From positions 15,671,298 to 15,735,297 of the forward strand of contig OX637342.1 in NCBI GenBank assembly GCA_951799405.1: 64,000 nt of DNA, given 5' to 3'. The notes under the pieces are model-generated. The model saw nothing but the letters and a program-made list of their open reading frames with translations. It ran no database searches and was not told where the DNA came from. Made by a program: the position numbers and the translations under genes. Positions 10,263-21,045 of the stretch are shown piece by piece. Position 1 is the first letter of the stretch. Every line of letters starts with the position of its first letter. This DNA is from Agapetus fuscipes (Eukaryota > Arthropoda > Insecta > Trichoptera > Glossosomatidae).

Positions 10263-10505
10263 ACGCAACTTATAGGTTGGTATGTGTCTGATCGCCCATA
10301 CTGTGAACAAAATGGTTCACTTTGCCAACGTAACCCTTTTTTCAAGGTAGGTCGGCAAGAGATTTTTTCAGATTGGGGTTTTATGTTGTAAGCTTACATG
10401 CGGCATATGTAAACGTAAATTATACGTGTCTGTCTCATTTGTGGGCATGCATTTAATATGAATTTTTAATTTTAATATATCTTTGCAACTTAGATTTTAG
10501 AGATA
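10263..10505 (+). repeat. DR250 copy
   Basis: GCAACTTATAGGTTGGTATG to TTTGCAACTTAGATTTTAG, with the middle diverged around TCGGCAAGAG. Confidence 0.85.
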
Positions 10506-10667
10506 ATAGGTAGGATAGCTTTACTAAACTTTGAAAGATTCATTCACTATCTACCCCCAGGCTAACCATGGGGTGCAGGTTTTAATGCAATTTCTGGATA
10601 GATGCAATTTTAACTGGCACGAAATAACGAAGGCATTATTAGCTCTAACCACTTCTTGGTATCCATG

Positions 10668-11232
10668 AAGTGATCAAGGCATCCATGAAGGGTCACAAAG
10701 GCATCCATGAAGGGTCATAAAGGCATCCATGAAGGGTCATAAAGGCATCCACGATGGGTATAAAGGGATCCATGAAGGGTCATAAAGGCATCTACGTTGA
10801 GTCATAAAAGCATCTATGAAGGCGAATAAAGGCATCCATCAAGAGTCATAAAGGCATCCACGATGGGTCATAAAGGCATCCATGAAGGGTCATAAAAGCA
10901 TCCATGATTGGAAGGTTGGAATGCGGCTGACCACCCATGCTGTAGAAAATGGTTCATTTGCCAATGTCACCCCGGTTTAGGGAAGATCGGCAGGAGTTGC
11001 AGGGTGTATGTCCATTTGATATTTGGTTTTTATATTGAAGGTTCACTTGCGGCATGCTCAAGCGCGAACTTGTACGTGTCTGCTTGTGAGAATGCATGTA
11101 ATGTAAATCCCCAATGTTACATATCTTTGCAACTTAGATTAGATGGGTCATAAAGGCATCTATGAAGGGTCATAAATGCATCCATGAATGTCATAAAGGC
11201 ATCAATAAAGGGCATAAGGGCATCCGCGGAAG
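10668..11232. repeat. 22-23-bp minisatellite, interrupted
   Basis: Tandem units of GGCATCCATGAAGGGTCATA plus AA, about ten before and about four after a DR250 insertion at 10912-11146. Units such as CCACGATGGG alternate with CCATGAAGGG. Confidence 0.9.
10912..11146 (+). repeat. DR250 inserted in minisatellite
   Basis: Begins TGGAAGGTTGGAATGCGGC immediately after the array word CATCCATGAT and ends CTTAGATTAGAT immediately before GGGTCATAAAGG. It gives clean element borders with at most a 3-base duplication (GAT). Confidence 0.9.
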
Positions 11233-11257
11233 CATCTAAAACACCAGGATAGCTTTT

Positions 11258-11392
11258 TTAGATACATTCAGCCTTACAGCAACTGGGTCGTGCTTGAGAA
11301 TTTGCGCTTTCTGCAACGACGACAAGGCTCGCAGAGGGCTCTTGAGGTGTGATTTACACAAAAACAGCGGTCACTAAATAAATAACCTACAA
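11258..11392 (+). mobile_element. SINE-B 3' fragment
   Basis: CATTCAGCCTTACAGCAACT, GGTCGTGCTTGAGAATTTGC, GCTCGCAGAGGGCTCTTGAG and AAAACAGCGGTCAC are SINE-B body words. The head is absent. Confidence 0.8.
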
Positions 11393-11765
11393 TTTTTTAT
11401 TATTATTATAAGATGGCTAGACGGAGTGTGTTGGACTCTCATGAAAGAAAATAGGTGGAAATATGTATGTTACCTAAAACGTTCTCTAGATTCGCTGCTT
11501 TAGTTTCCATGCATTTTTTTCTAAACGCTATGGTTTACTTGGAGCGTAGAGTTTTATTCTTGGGGTGGATACAGGGGAAAGAGGAGATATGTGCTTTGGA
11601 CCATACAGTCGTATTGTGCCCAAGGCGGAATCTGGGCACAATTTGAATTGTCATTTTACGCTAATAAATTCCGTGCATTGGCGTCGGTAAGAAATCCTGC
11701 AGGAAAGAAATAAATTCAGTAAAAATTGAGGAAAACTGAACGTTGGTCAACATTAAGAAAAAAAA
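11393..11765. other. Unassigned stretch
   Basis: A 63-codon frame lies here without recognisable motifs. Nothing else seen. Confidence 0.4.
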
Positions 11766-11771
11766 TTACTA

Positions 11772-14700
11772 AGGGTCTGTTGCACCAACCTCCAATCAAT
11801 TTGATTGACACAATAAATTTGACTAGGGGCGTTGCCCCTGGCTGCTACGCAGCCCAACCCCTTAACATTTGGTGAATGTGTATATTGCGCATAGTTTCCT
11901 CGCGTTAAAATTCGGAAAACTTGTAAAATAAAAACATGCAGCCTTTGTAAAAGAAAATCGACCACCCATAGTTTAAAAAATGGTTCACTTTGAAGATTTC
12001 AGCTGTGTTTCAGGGAAGATTGGCAAGAGTTGCAGGGCTTATATTAATTTGAGATTGGGTTTTTATGTTGTAAGTCAACATGCATTATGTGTAAGCGCGA
12101 ACTTATAAATGTCTGCTTGTGGGAATGCATTTAATATGAATCTCGATTGGTATGTATCTTTGCAACTTAGATTATAGAACTTAATAAAATAATTTCCTTG
12201 ACTTATAGGTTAGTATGTGGCTGACCACCCATACTGTAAGAATGGTTTACCATGAAAATTTTATCTCTGTTTGAGGAAAAGTCGGCAAGAGTTGCAGGGC
12301 TTATGTTCATTTGAGATTAGTTTTTTATTTTATAAGTCCACATGGGGCATTTGTAAGCGCGAACTTATACCTGTCTGCTTGTGGGAGTGCATTTAATATG
12401 AATCTCAAATGGTATGTATCTTTGCAACTTAGATTATAGAACTTAATAAAATAATTTCCTTGACTTATAGGTTAGTATGTGGCTGACCACCCATACTGTA
12501 AGAATGGTTTACAATGAAAATTTTATCTCTGTTTGAGGAAAAGTCGGCAAGAGTTGCAGGGCTTATGTTCATTTGAGATTTGTTTTTTATTTTATAAGTC
12601 CACATGGGGCATTTGTAAGCGCGAACTTATACCTGTCTGCTTGTGGGAATGCATTTAATATGAATCTCAAATGGTATGTATCTTTGCAACTTAGATTAAA
12701 GAACTAAACAAAATAATTTCCTTGACTAAAAGGTTAGTATGTGGCTGACCACCCATACTGTAAGCAATGGTTCACAATGCAAATTTTATCTCTGTTTGAG
12801 GAAAAGTCGGCAAGAGTTGCAGGGCTTATGTTCATTTGAGATTAGTTTTTTTTATTTTGCAAGTCCACATTGGGCATTTGTAAGCGTGAACTTGTACCTG
12901 TCTGCTTGTGGGAATGCATTTAATATGAATCTCAAATGGTATGTATCTTTGCAACTTAGATTATAGAACTAAACAAAATAATTTCCTTGACTAAAAGGTT
13001 AGTATGTGGCTGACCACCCATACTGTAAGCAATGGTTTACCATGCAAATTTTATCTCTGTTTGAGGAAAAGTCGGCAAAAGTTGCAGGGCTTATGTTCAT
13101 TTGAGATTAGTTTTTTTATTTTGCAAGTCCACATTGGGCATTTGTAAGCGTGAACTTGTACCTGTCTGCGTGTGGGAATGCATTTAATATGAATCTCAAA
13201 TGGTATGTATCTTTGCAACTTAGATTATAGAACTTAATAAAATAATTTCCTTGACTTATAGGTTAGTATGTGGTTGACCACCCATACTGTAAGAATGGTT
13301 TACAATGAAAATTTTATCTCTGTTTGAGGAAAAGTCGGCAAGAGTTGCAGGGCTTATGTTCATTTGAGATTAGTTTTTTATTTTATAAGTCCACATGGGG
13401 CATTTGTAAGCGCGAACTTATACCTGTCTGCTTGTGGGAATGCATTTAATATGAATCTCAAATGGTATGTATCTTTGCAACTTAGATTATAGAACTTAAT
13501 AAAATAATTTCCTTGACTTATAGGTTAGTATGTGGCTGACCACCCATACTGTAAGAATGGTTTACAATGAAAATTTTATCTCTGTTTGAGGAAAAGTCGG
13601 CAAGAGTTGCAGGGCTTATGTTCATTTGAGATTAGTTTTTTATTTTATAAGTCCACATGGGGCATTTGTAAGCGCGAACTTATACCTGTCTGCTTGTGGG
13701 AATGCATTTAATATGAATCTCAAATGGTATGTATCTTTGCAACTTAGATTAATGAACTAAACAAAATAATTTCCTTGACTAAAAGGTTAGTATGTGGCTG
13801 ACCACCCATACTGTAAGCAATGGTTCACAATGCAAATTTTATCTCTGTTTGAGGAAAAGTCGGCAAGAGTTGCAGGGCTTATGTTCATTTGAGATTAGTT
13901 TTTTTTATTTTGCAAGTCCACATTGGGCATTTGTAAGCGTGAACTTGTACCTGTCTGCTTGTGGGAATGCATTTAATATGAATCTCAAATGGTATGTATC
14001 TTTGCAACTTAGATTATAGAACTAAACAAAATAATTTCCTTGACTAAAAGGTTAGTATGTGGCTGACCACCCATACTGTAAGCAATGGTTTACCATGCAA
14101 ATTTTATCTCTGTTTGAGGAAAAGTCGGCAAAAGTTGCAGGGCTTATGTTCATTTGAGATTAGTTTTTTTATTTTGCAAGTCCACATTGGGCATTTGTAA
14201 GCGTGAACTTGTACCTGTCTGCGTGTGGGAATGCATTTAATATGAATCTTAAATGGTATGTATCTTTGCAACTTAGATTATGTAAAGAAATACACAAAAT
14301 AATTTTCTTGACTTATAGGTTGGTATGAGGCTGACCACCCATACTTTAAAAAATGGTTTACTTTGCAAATTCACCTTTGTTTCAGGGAAGGTTGGCAAGA
14401 GTTGCAGGGCTTATGTTCATTTGGAATGGGCTGTTATGTTGTAAGTACACATGCAGCATATGTAAGCGGGAACTTATACATATCTGCTTGTGGGAATGCA
14501 TTTAATATAAATCTTAAATGATATATATCTTTGCAGCTTAGATTAGATTAGATTAGAACTTATACATGTCTGCTCGTAAGAATGCATGTAATATGAATCT
14601 CAAATGTTATATATGTTTGCAACTTAGATTACAGATTGAAATCCATTTTTTTTTGGCTTTTTTTTTATTTTTAATTTGCATGAAATAAAAGAAAATGTAA

Positions 14701-15150
14701 AAAAAACTTTTAAGTTTTGCCGCTAGATGTCAATATTGTTCCATACATTTTTAGTATGAACAAACAGATTAATTCCTAAAAGATTTCATACATTTGTAAA
14801 CACACACGCGTAAGCTCGCCGCATTGCAGCATATATACAAAAATTAATTTGCTATAGAGCATGAATGTGTTTCATCTGCTGTGATGGCATTGATTTTGAA
14901 AATCGAAACTCGACGACGAATGACGACGACGAAGGGCAATATAATAAAGGATAATAAAGGATTGGTTAATTCTGGTAAGGACCTCGGTTAAATATTTCTC
15001 GGAAGTGGGTAATAATATGATGGAATTTGAACAGGGAAGATGATGTACATCAGCTGATTTACGTATAAGCAACCATTTTTTTTTATTTGATAGGGAGAAA
15101 TCACACTCAATTTTGTTTTATGTCTGATTGCAGTTTGGCGCAACAGACCC
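11772..15150. mobile_element. TIR element enclosing the DR250 array
   Basis: The left end, GGGTCTGTTGCACCAACCTC, and the complement of the right end, GGGTCTGTTGCGCCAAACTG, match over about 28 bases including the following CAATCA. Both borders are flanked by TAA (11769-11771 and 15151-15153), as expected for PIF/Harbinger insertions. The interior holds a GC-rich word pair (GGGGCGTTGCCCCTGGCTGC), a ten-unit DR250 array and 480 bp of AT-rich DNA. No transposase motif was recognised. Confidence 0.55.
11945..14640 (+). repeat. DR250 tandem array with 1,053-bp higher-order repeat
   Basis: The start word TTCCTTGACT recurs at 12194, 12456, 12718, 12983, 13247, 13509, 13771 and 14036, with a variant at about 14304. 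Spacing is 262-268. Units five to eight repeat units one to four at exactly 1,053 bases each, with only scattered differences seen. The inner units share diagnostic changes (AAATTTTATCTCTGTTTGAG in place of AATGTCACCCCTGTTTCAG), so they form one amplified subfamily. The outer units at 11945 and 14304 are closer to the dispersed type. Confidence 0.95.
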
Positions 15151-15154
15151 TAAA

Positions 15155-15495
15155 GATCAATATTGGGACATCCCACGATCGGGCTGCAAGGGAAAATAAA
15201 AGCAAATATTTTTTTATTGGTTGCAATGCACTGTTGTCCTATTGAAAAATGTGACGTTTGCCCGCCGTGCAAAATCAAAAATGTTTTGAGTCCATTACGT
15301 AAGGTTGAAAAATGATCGGTCATTTGGTAGAACGCTTTTGTACAAAGGCAGAGGGCTAGGGTTCAGTGTGGTCCGCACTTGAATTGACATAGACAAAATT
15401 ATGTCGTCACCCAGCCGAGTTGCTAAGGAAAAGGCATACTAACATTTTGTTATGGTTTGCTAAAAACGACAGTCCCATACAAGACTGACGAAACT
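15155..15495. other. Unassigned stretch
   Basis: No recognised gene or repeat. Confidence 0.4.
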
Positions 15496-15702
15496 TCCGG
15501 ACGTTTCAAATATGTAGATACGTCAACGATGGGCTTCTTCAGCGTCAAAGTGCAATGATGAAGAAAGTGCAATCTTTATCATTGCGCTTTCAGGCTGAAG
15601 ATGCCCACAGCATGGGCGAAACGCCGGAAGCTCCAGCTCCCAAAGGCTACGGCAACAAATCCTTGAAAACATCTCTCCAGCATAAACAAATAATTTATTT
15701 TG
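15490..15702. mobile_element. Inverted hammerhead-like element (copy 1)
   Basis: Two arms face outward around AAGTGCAATGATG...CATTGCGCTTT. The plus arm (15595-15625) reads CTGAAGA, T, GCCC, loop, GGGC, GAAACGCCGG. The minus arm (15542 to 15500) has CTGAAGA and ends GAAACGTCCGGAAG. The downstream tail AGCTCCAGCTCCC and GAAAACATCTCTCCAGCATA is shared with the copies at 23.2 and 24.2 kb. Confidence 0.55.
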
Positions 15703-15825
15703 TCTACGTCCATGTCTTTGATTAGATTTTCTTCGTAGCATGTTCGCATGACGTAATAGATTGTTACCTCCATCCGCCGAGAGAGGGATAGAAAGAGGAG
15801 GCTCCATGATGGAACAGCACAATGA

Positions 15826-16545
15826 CAAAACAACACATGACATAACGACAAATGATAGAACGTCACATTACATTACATCACAATGAAAATACATCACATG
15901 ACAAAACATTACATGGCAAAACATCACAAGACAAAACCTTACATGGCAAAACATCACAAGACAAAACATTACATGGCAAAACATCACAAGAAAAAACATT
16001 ACATGGCAAAACATCACAAGACAAAACATAACATGGCTTTAGTCGGGGTTATAGCCGCGGGGGCCAAGAGGGCTGATCTTTCTAGCGTGTTTCGAATGGA
16101 ACAACGTTGGTTCGATCCCCGCTTGGGTCACTTGACTTTAACTTTGACCCTGGTTCAACAGATGTTATTGGGTAATTACTCGTATTATTTAATAATTCAT
16201 TAATAATAAAAATAATGAATCATTAAATGATGATATTATTACCTGTTTCTGGCCAGGCAGAATAGGTTGGTGAATTGCATTCCTCTTCACAAATCTATTT
16301 AAAAAAAAAAAAAAAAAAAAAAAAAATCACAAGTCAAAACATTACATGGCAAACCATCACAAGACAAATCATTACATGGTAAAACATCACAAGACAAAAC
16401 ATTACATGGAAAAACATCACAAGACAAAACATTACATGGCAAAACATCACAAGAAAAAACATTACGTGGAAAAACATCACAAGACAAAAATGGCAAAACA
16501 TCACAAGAAAAAACATTACATGGCAAAACATCACAAGACAGAAAA
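15826..16545. repeat. 30-bp minisatellite split by SINE-C
   Basis: Units of ACAAAACATTACATGGCAAA plus ACATCACAAG repeat from about 15893 to 16036 and again from 16327 to 16543. Degenerate units lead in from 15826. Frames across it are repeat artefacts. Confidence 0.9.
16037..16326 (+). mobile_element. SINE-C, full length
   Basis: The tRNA-like head GGGGTTATAGCCGCGGGGGC has a B box GTTGGTTCGATCCCCGC. The body contains ACTTTGACCCTGGTTCAACA and a CTGGCCAGGCAGAATAGG segment, ends CTTCACAAATCTATTT and finishes in a pure A run. It is inserted within the 30-bp minisatellite. Confidence 0.85.
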
Positions 16546-16599
16546 CACCATTAGTTAGCCCCACATATAATAGGATTCATAATAGGCAAAATAAATGCA

Positions 16600-16870
16600 T
16601 TTGATGTTTGTGTTTTTTATGATGTTTTTTCATGGGCCGTTTATGGTAAGTTCTGTTTTAGGTACGTAATGTGATGTACTGTCCTTGTTTTGCTTTTTCA
16701 TAGTGATGTTTTTTGTGTTGTTTTATCATTGTGATGTGTTGTCATGTGGTGTGGTGTCATTGTGATTTAACGTCATTTGAGGTTATATCATGTGATGGAC
16801 CGTCGTGGGTCGTTCTGTCATATGTCCTTATACCATGTGTTGTTTTGTCACTGTGTCGTTCTAACCTGTC
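16600..16870. repeat. T/G-rich mirror of the minisatellite
   Basis: Degenerate units such as TTTGTCATGTGATG, TCATTGTGATGT and GTTGTTTTGTCA are complementary in style to the ACAAAACATCACA units upstream. GAGAGGGATAGGAAGAGGAG follows; a near copy (GAGAGGGATAGAAAGAGGAG) precedes the array at 15780. Confidence 0.5.
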
Positions 16871-17027
16871 ACCAATAGATCCATCTACACAGAGAGGGAT
16901 AGGAAGAGGAGTACACGGAAAGTACGGTATGACAAGACTAGATTGTTTGAACCAGTCTGCCGGAACAAATATGACCAGATTTTATTGTCCTTCTAATTTA
17001 CCTACAACAAAATATGCTTATTTCTTA

Positions 17028-17252
17028 TAAGTTGCAAAGATATGTTACATTGGAGATTCACATTACATGCATTCTCACAACCAGACACGTACAAGTTCGC
17101 GCTTGCACATGCCTCATGTGAACCTACAACATAAAAACCAAATCTCAAATGGGCATACACCCTGCAACTCTTGCCGTCCTTCCCTGAGACAGGGGTGACA
17201 TTGGCAAAGTGAACCATTTTTACAGCATGGGTGGTCAACCACATACCAAGCT
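17028..17252 (-). repeat. DR250 copy
   Basis: Minus-strand copy from TAAGTTGCAAAGATATGTTA to GGGTGGTCAACCACATACCA. Close in sequence to the 22119-22375 copy. Confidence 0.9.
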
Positions 17253-17265
17253 ATAATAGTTGTAT

Positions 17266-17322
17266 ATGCAAATTGCCATATGCGACCCCTTCGGGGATAA
17301 AGAACGCAAGAAGTTACTAACA
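17266..17322 (+). mobile_element. SINE-A 3' fragment
   Basis: AAATTGCCATATGCGACCCC, TTCGGGGATAA and GCAAGAAGTTACTA match the SINE-A 3' region. Confidence 0.6.
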
Positions 17323-17324
17323 CA

Positions 17325-17410
17325 TGGGAGCTTGTGGGCATGCATGAATAATGAAACTTAAATGTTAATAAGTTAATATGTATGGTTGCGACTCAGAGAT
17401 TATAGATTAT
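17325..17410 (+). repeat. DR250 3' fragment
   Basis: GGAGCTTGTGGGCATGCATG through GCGACTCAGAGATTATAGAT matches the 3' third of DR250. Confidence 0.6.
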
Positions 17411-17734
17411 ATTTGCCTCTTCTCTATGCACGCGCCCGATTCAAAGGGTTCAAAAAAGGATTCGAACCCTGTAATTATAGATCTGAAGCGGTTGTTTTTA
17501 TTGTTTTGACATTTGAATAAAAGGGTTTCGCTGCGCGTTTGATTTATCTCTCATAAATTAGTTTAATTATTGTGTTTAGCAGGTAAAGGTGTCCTTAATC
17601 TACCTGTATCAATACTAAATACTTTATTTATGACAAATCTCAAAGATTAGTCAAACACCTGCCTTTTTACCGTTTAAAAAAAACGTTTCTATCATTCTCG
17701 CCGATCTTTGTATTTTTTATTACGTACACATTGT
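17411..17734. other. Unassigned stretch
   Basis: No gene or family recognised. A GATTCGAACCC word at 17459 looks like a lone B box. Confidence 0.35.
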
Positions 17735-17797
17735 TGGGCTCTTGAGGTGTGATTCACACAAAAACAGCGCTCCCCAAATAAATCATCATAATATTAT
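17735..17797 (+). mobile_element. SINE-B 3' fragment
   Basis: GGGCTCTTGAGGTGTGATTC, then ACACAAAAACAGCGCTC. Confidence 0.75.
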
Positions 17798-17917
17798 TAC
17801 TACTATTAGTCTGTATTATACCTACTATAACCAATTTATAATCTAAATAGCGAAGGTAGATTAACATTTTAGAGATATTTTTTTATGGTGTGTGTATTAA
17901 TTATTATTAAATATTGT

Positions 17918-18122
17918 TGTATCTAATCTAATCTAATCTAAGTTGCAAAGGTATGTTACATTGGAGATTCTTTTGATTTACATTACATGCATTCTCACAA
18001 CCAGACACGTACAGGTTCGCGCTTGCACATGCCTCATGTGAACCTACAACATAAAAACCAAATCTCCAATGGACAAACACCCTGCAACTCTTGCCGTCCT
18101 TTCCTGAGACAGGGGTAACATT
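17918..18122 (-). repeat. DR250 copy cut by MITE-5
   Basis: Tail (TCTAA)n at the left, then AAGTTGCAAAGGTATGTTAC. The family is lost after GAGACAGGGGTAACAT, where MITE-5 begins. A small DR250 3' fragment lies at 18474-18497. Confidence 0.8.
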
Positions 18123-18478
18123 TGTTGTCCTATTTGAAAATTTCCGTTCTTTCTAATGCGCTAACTCCCATAGCTCTACAATGATTTTTGTGTTGTTTAC
18201 GCCCAAGCAAACAACTGCGATTTCGAAGTATAGTTTTGGTGTAACCGACAAGATTTTTGCCTTTTTTGTCCTAAAGGCGCTTGTGACATAAAAAAAATCG
18301 TAAAACACCGTAAAACCACATTAATATGAATGGATGTATGAATGCCAATAAATACCTTTGTTTTTTTTTTTTAATTTTAGAGCTGTTTTGATTTTAATGA
18401 TATGATAAGTTTATGATGTTTAAACTGCTCTCTTGAACAATTAAATTTAGGTCGCTTATTACCGTCGCGTCGATATGT
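18123..18478. mobile_element. MITE-5 copy
   Basis: Over about 340 bases it matches 33500-33866: GCTAACTCCCATAGCTCTAC, GTCCTAAAGGCGCTTGTGAC and AACCACATTAATA are shared. It ends TTATTACCGTCGCGTCGATA, the complement of the left end of the 33-kb copy (CGACGCGACGACGGTTAAAA). The left end is degraded. Confidence 0.6.
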
Positions 18479-18499
18479 ATCTCTGCAACTTAGATTATA

Positions 18500-18955
18500 T
18501 GCATCTTTGGGTATAATTCATCAAGAACGAGAGATGTCAAATTGACTTGTTAAATTAAGTGTCAATTAAATGACTGTCAAAAAATAAACGAACCAACATT
18601 TTAGCAAGAAATTCATTCCTACCCCGCATGCATCTAAGTGTCAAATTCAATTTTGACAACTGTCAAGTTACATGACATTATCAACGGCATTAAAACTGTT
18701 TAAAATCAAACAGTGCATCCTGTTTCTTTTCATTACGGTTTATGAAAGAAAAAAGGGATGCAGCTATACGACTTTGTACAGTTGTAAGCTTATTCATTAT
18801 TGTTAATGAATAATTGAAACCAATTTAGTGGCAATTTAAAGGAGGCTTAATGAGGAGATATCAAATGTCCCGCCCGTCACTAATCCCCCTCGTATGTAAA
18901 CTTGTTTTGTCCAATAAAAGTTGAATTATCGAATTAATGCAATGTAATGGCGCGT
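18500..18955. other. Unassigned AT-rich stretch
   Basis: Contains several TGTCAA words but no recognised repeat or coding signature. It precedes the promoter-like cluster. Confidence 0.4.
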
Positions 18956-18958
18956 CGG

Positions 18959-19112
18959 CCAATCAGAGCGCGAGTACTGATTGATGCGCCCGCCAATCAG
19001 GGACCGGATGATGCAAAAATTACAAATTTAAAATTCGAACGTCCTAGAATATGAAAGTTACCGTTGCGTACTCAATATAAAAGACTGCTCTCTTAACATT
19101 ACTTTTCAGTTA
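18959..19112 (+). promoter_or_regulatory. Candidate TATA/Inr promoter with CCAAT boxes
   Basis: Two CCAATCAG boxes (18959-18966 and 18993-19000) precede TATAAAAG at 19076-19083. TCAGT, the arthropod initiator consensus, lies at 19106-19110 with its A at 19108. The TATA-to-A distance of 32 bases is the expected one. No convincing ATG frame follows; the next 100 bases run into a DR250 fragment. It could serve a noncoding or spliced transcript, or be chance. Confidence 0.4.
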
Positions 19113-19199
19113 GATTTTGTCGTTCCAAACACAAGGTTCTAATACTGATTTACATTTGCTTCTGACTTCTATAACAATAATAATGTATATTCAAGATCA

Positions 19200-19400
19200 A
19201 GTTGTTGTCAGGCTGTGGAAATTGGCTCATTTCACCCATGTTTCATTGAAGGGCGGCAGGAGTTGCAGGACTTATGTCAACTTGAGATTGGATTATTATT
19301 TTGCTTGTACACATAAAGCATCTGTAAACGCAAATTTACATTTGAGGTCATGCATTAAATTTTAATCTTAAAATAAATATTCTTGCGAAAGTATGATTTT
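19200..19400 (+). repeat. DR250 diverged copy
   Basis: GTCAGGCTGTGG, GGGCGGCAGGAGTTGCAGGA, GACTTATGTCAACTTGAGAT and GTCATGCATTAAATTTTAAT follow DR250 order. Start and tail are degraded. Confidence 0.65.
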
Positions 19401-20795
19401 ATGTCTGTGTATGTTTACTAATAATTGGGTGTTTTTACTTACTTTTATATTTGTGTACCTGCTCGTATTTGCTTGAAGCTTCTATTCGGGACAATTCTGG
19501 TATGGTCTGGTGTATGCTAGAATAAACTTTAGTCACTTATAAATACGGGTTGCAGTGCTTTGGAGATGATCATCAATATTCAAACTTTGAACCATATTTG
19601 AGCAAATTCTAAAATAAATTCAATCGAAGTTATATTAAATTGAACAATATTAATTTATCCGCAATTTAAAGCCATTAAAATAAATCACTCAATCAGAGAT
19701 CATTATTGAAAATTACCGAATAATTTCGTCATTCGATACGTCAGTGAATCACTAAATAAGGGTCGTTACCCTTGCGACATGATTTCGCTGTCACTCGTAC
19801 AGTCAACAGCTCTCACAGTTGAGGGTAGCGGCAGTCTGTATCCAACCCCCTCTGTTAGTTTTACAATAGGGGTGACTTGAGCTGTGCTTTACATGAAACA
19901 ACACACTCTTAGTGCGGGGTAATGAAGCGTGAGTAATGGATTAATTGACAAATGTTTTGTTTTGAAAATTAACGAAAATATAAACAAAACTGTGCGGTTT
20001 AAAAGATGGGTAATAAATTTTGTTTTTTTTTCAATTTTGTTTTAAGAATTACCTGCTTATATCGATCAATATATAACATTGTTACGAATAAGTAGTTGTG
20101 TTTTGTGTTTGTCTGTGTGAGTTAATAGTAGAGTGTAAAGTTTCTCTAGAAATTAGTAGATGTTATGTACGTATTAGGATAATAATTTGTTCGAGATTTC
20201 TTGAGTGTTAGGTAGCATGTTCTGGCAAATTCTAGCACGTAGCAATTCTCCATGTTTCGAGAAATTCTCATGGTAATAAAATCTTCTTTCAAATAAGTGC
20301 TTTTTGAGGACCATCGAGACGGGCAGTAAGTTTTGTTGCTCATTTCAAAAAGAAAAAAAAACACAAAACAAAAGAAATGAGAAATAAATGAAACCCTATT
20401 CGATTTTAAAGTCTAACCACTTCTGTTTTTTTTACAATACTTACCAAGTTTTTTTTCAAAGGCACCTTCATCGAAATACATTTTAAATTATTAAATTGAC
20501 TTTTGTTTCAACTAGGGGAGAAACTATTTTTTTTTTCGTTTTTCTTTTACGATTTGAATTTCTTTAGTTTCAAATTTAAGGGTTGGCATGGGAATTCTAT
20601 ACTTCGGTGAGTAAAAACAAAAGGTTTCATTTTTTGCAACTTATATTTGAAAAATATATTACCTAAGAAATAAAAACTTTTGGTGTGGAATTTCTGAAGT
20701 AGTACCTATGTATTAAAAATAAATCAAATTAAAATTACAAAAAAATTGAAAAATTTAGTATTTTTTTTAATTGTGATTTTCTCATTCTAGTCAAT
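19401..20795. other. Unassigned stretch
   Basis: AT-rich sequence with a few short frames. No repeat family or gene recognised. Confidence 0.45.
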
Positions 20796-20875
20796 AGCAC
20801 AGTTGGCAGCGTGTCTTATTTCTGAGAAAAAAGTCTTTGGTGCGAATCGTAGCATATCAGAATTTTTTTACCACT
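20796..20875 (+). other. Weak tRNA-like segment
   Basis: AATAGCACAGTTGGCAGCGT looks like an A box, and GGTGCGAATCGTAGC about 35 bases later like a damaged B box, followed by a T run. Possibly a degraded SINE head. Weak. Confidence 0.25.
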
Positions 20876-20967
20876 ACTGTGGGTGTGTTTTTTAATCCAT
20901 GTATTAAATACAGTACAGGCAAGGTTCATTCGCATTGAGAAAAATAAACCACTGAAGATGCAAAATT

Positions 20968-21045
20968 ACGATGCATTAATTATGAATCTTAACTTAAACA
21001 TATAGTTGCAACTTGGATTCTAGGTATAGATTATAGATTTCATTG
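20968..21045 (+). repeat. DR250 3' fragment
   Basis: GATGCATTAATTATGAATCT through GTTGCAACTTGGATTC and ATAGATTATAGATT. Confidence 0.6.

Noticed and set aside
10668..11232. CRISPR array
   Set aside because: The units are contiguous 22-23-bp direct repeats without unique spacers, and the surroundings are eukaryotic.
12739..12966. 75-codon frame identical to the one at 13792-14019
   Set aside because: Identity comes from the 1,053-bp array duplication of noncoding DR250 units, not from protein conservation.
15883..16558. Frames with H-H-K-T-K-H-Y-M-A-K repeats
   Set aside because: Translation of the 30-bp minisatellite. No start context or neighbouring gene, and the reverse frame is equally open.
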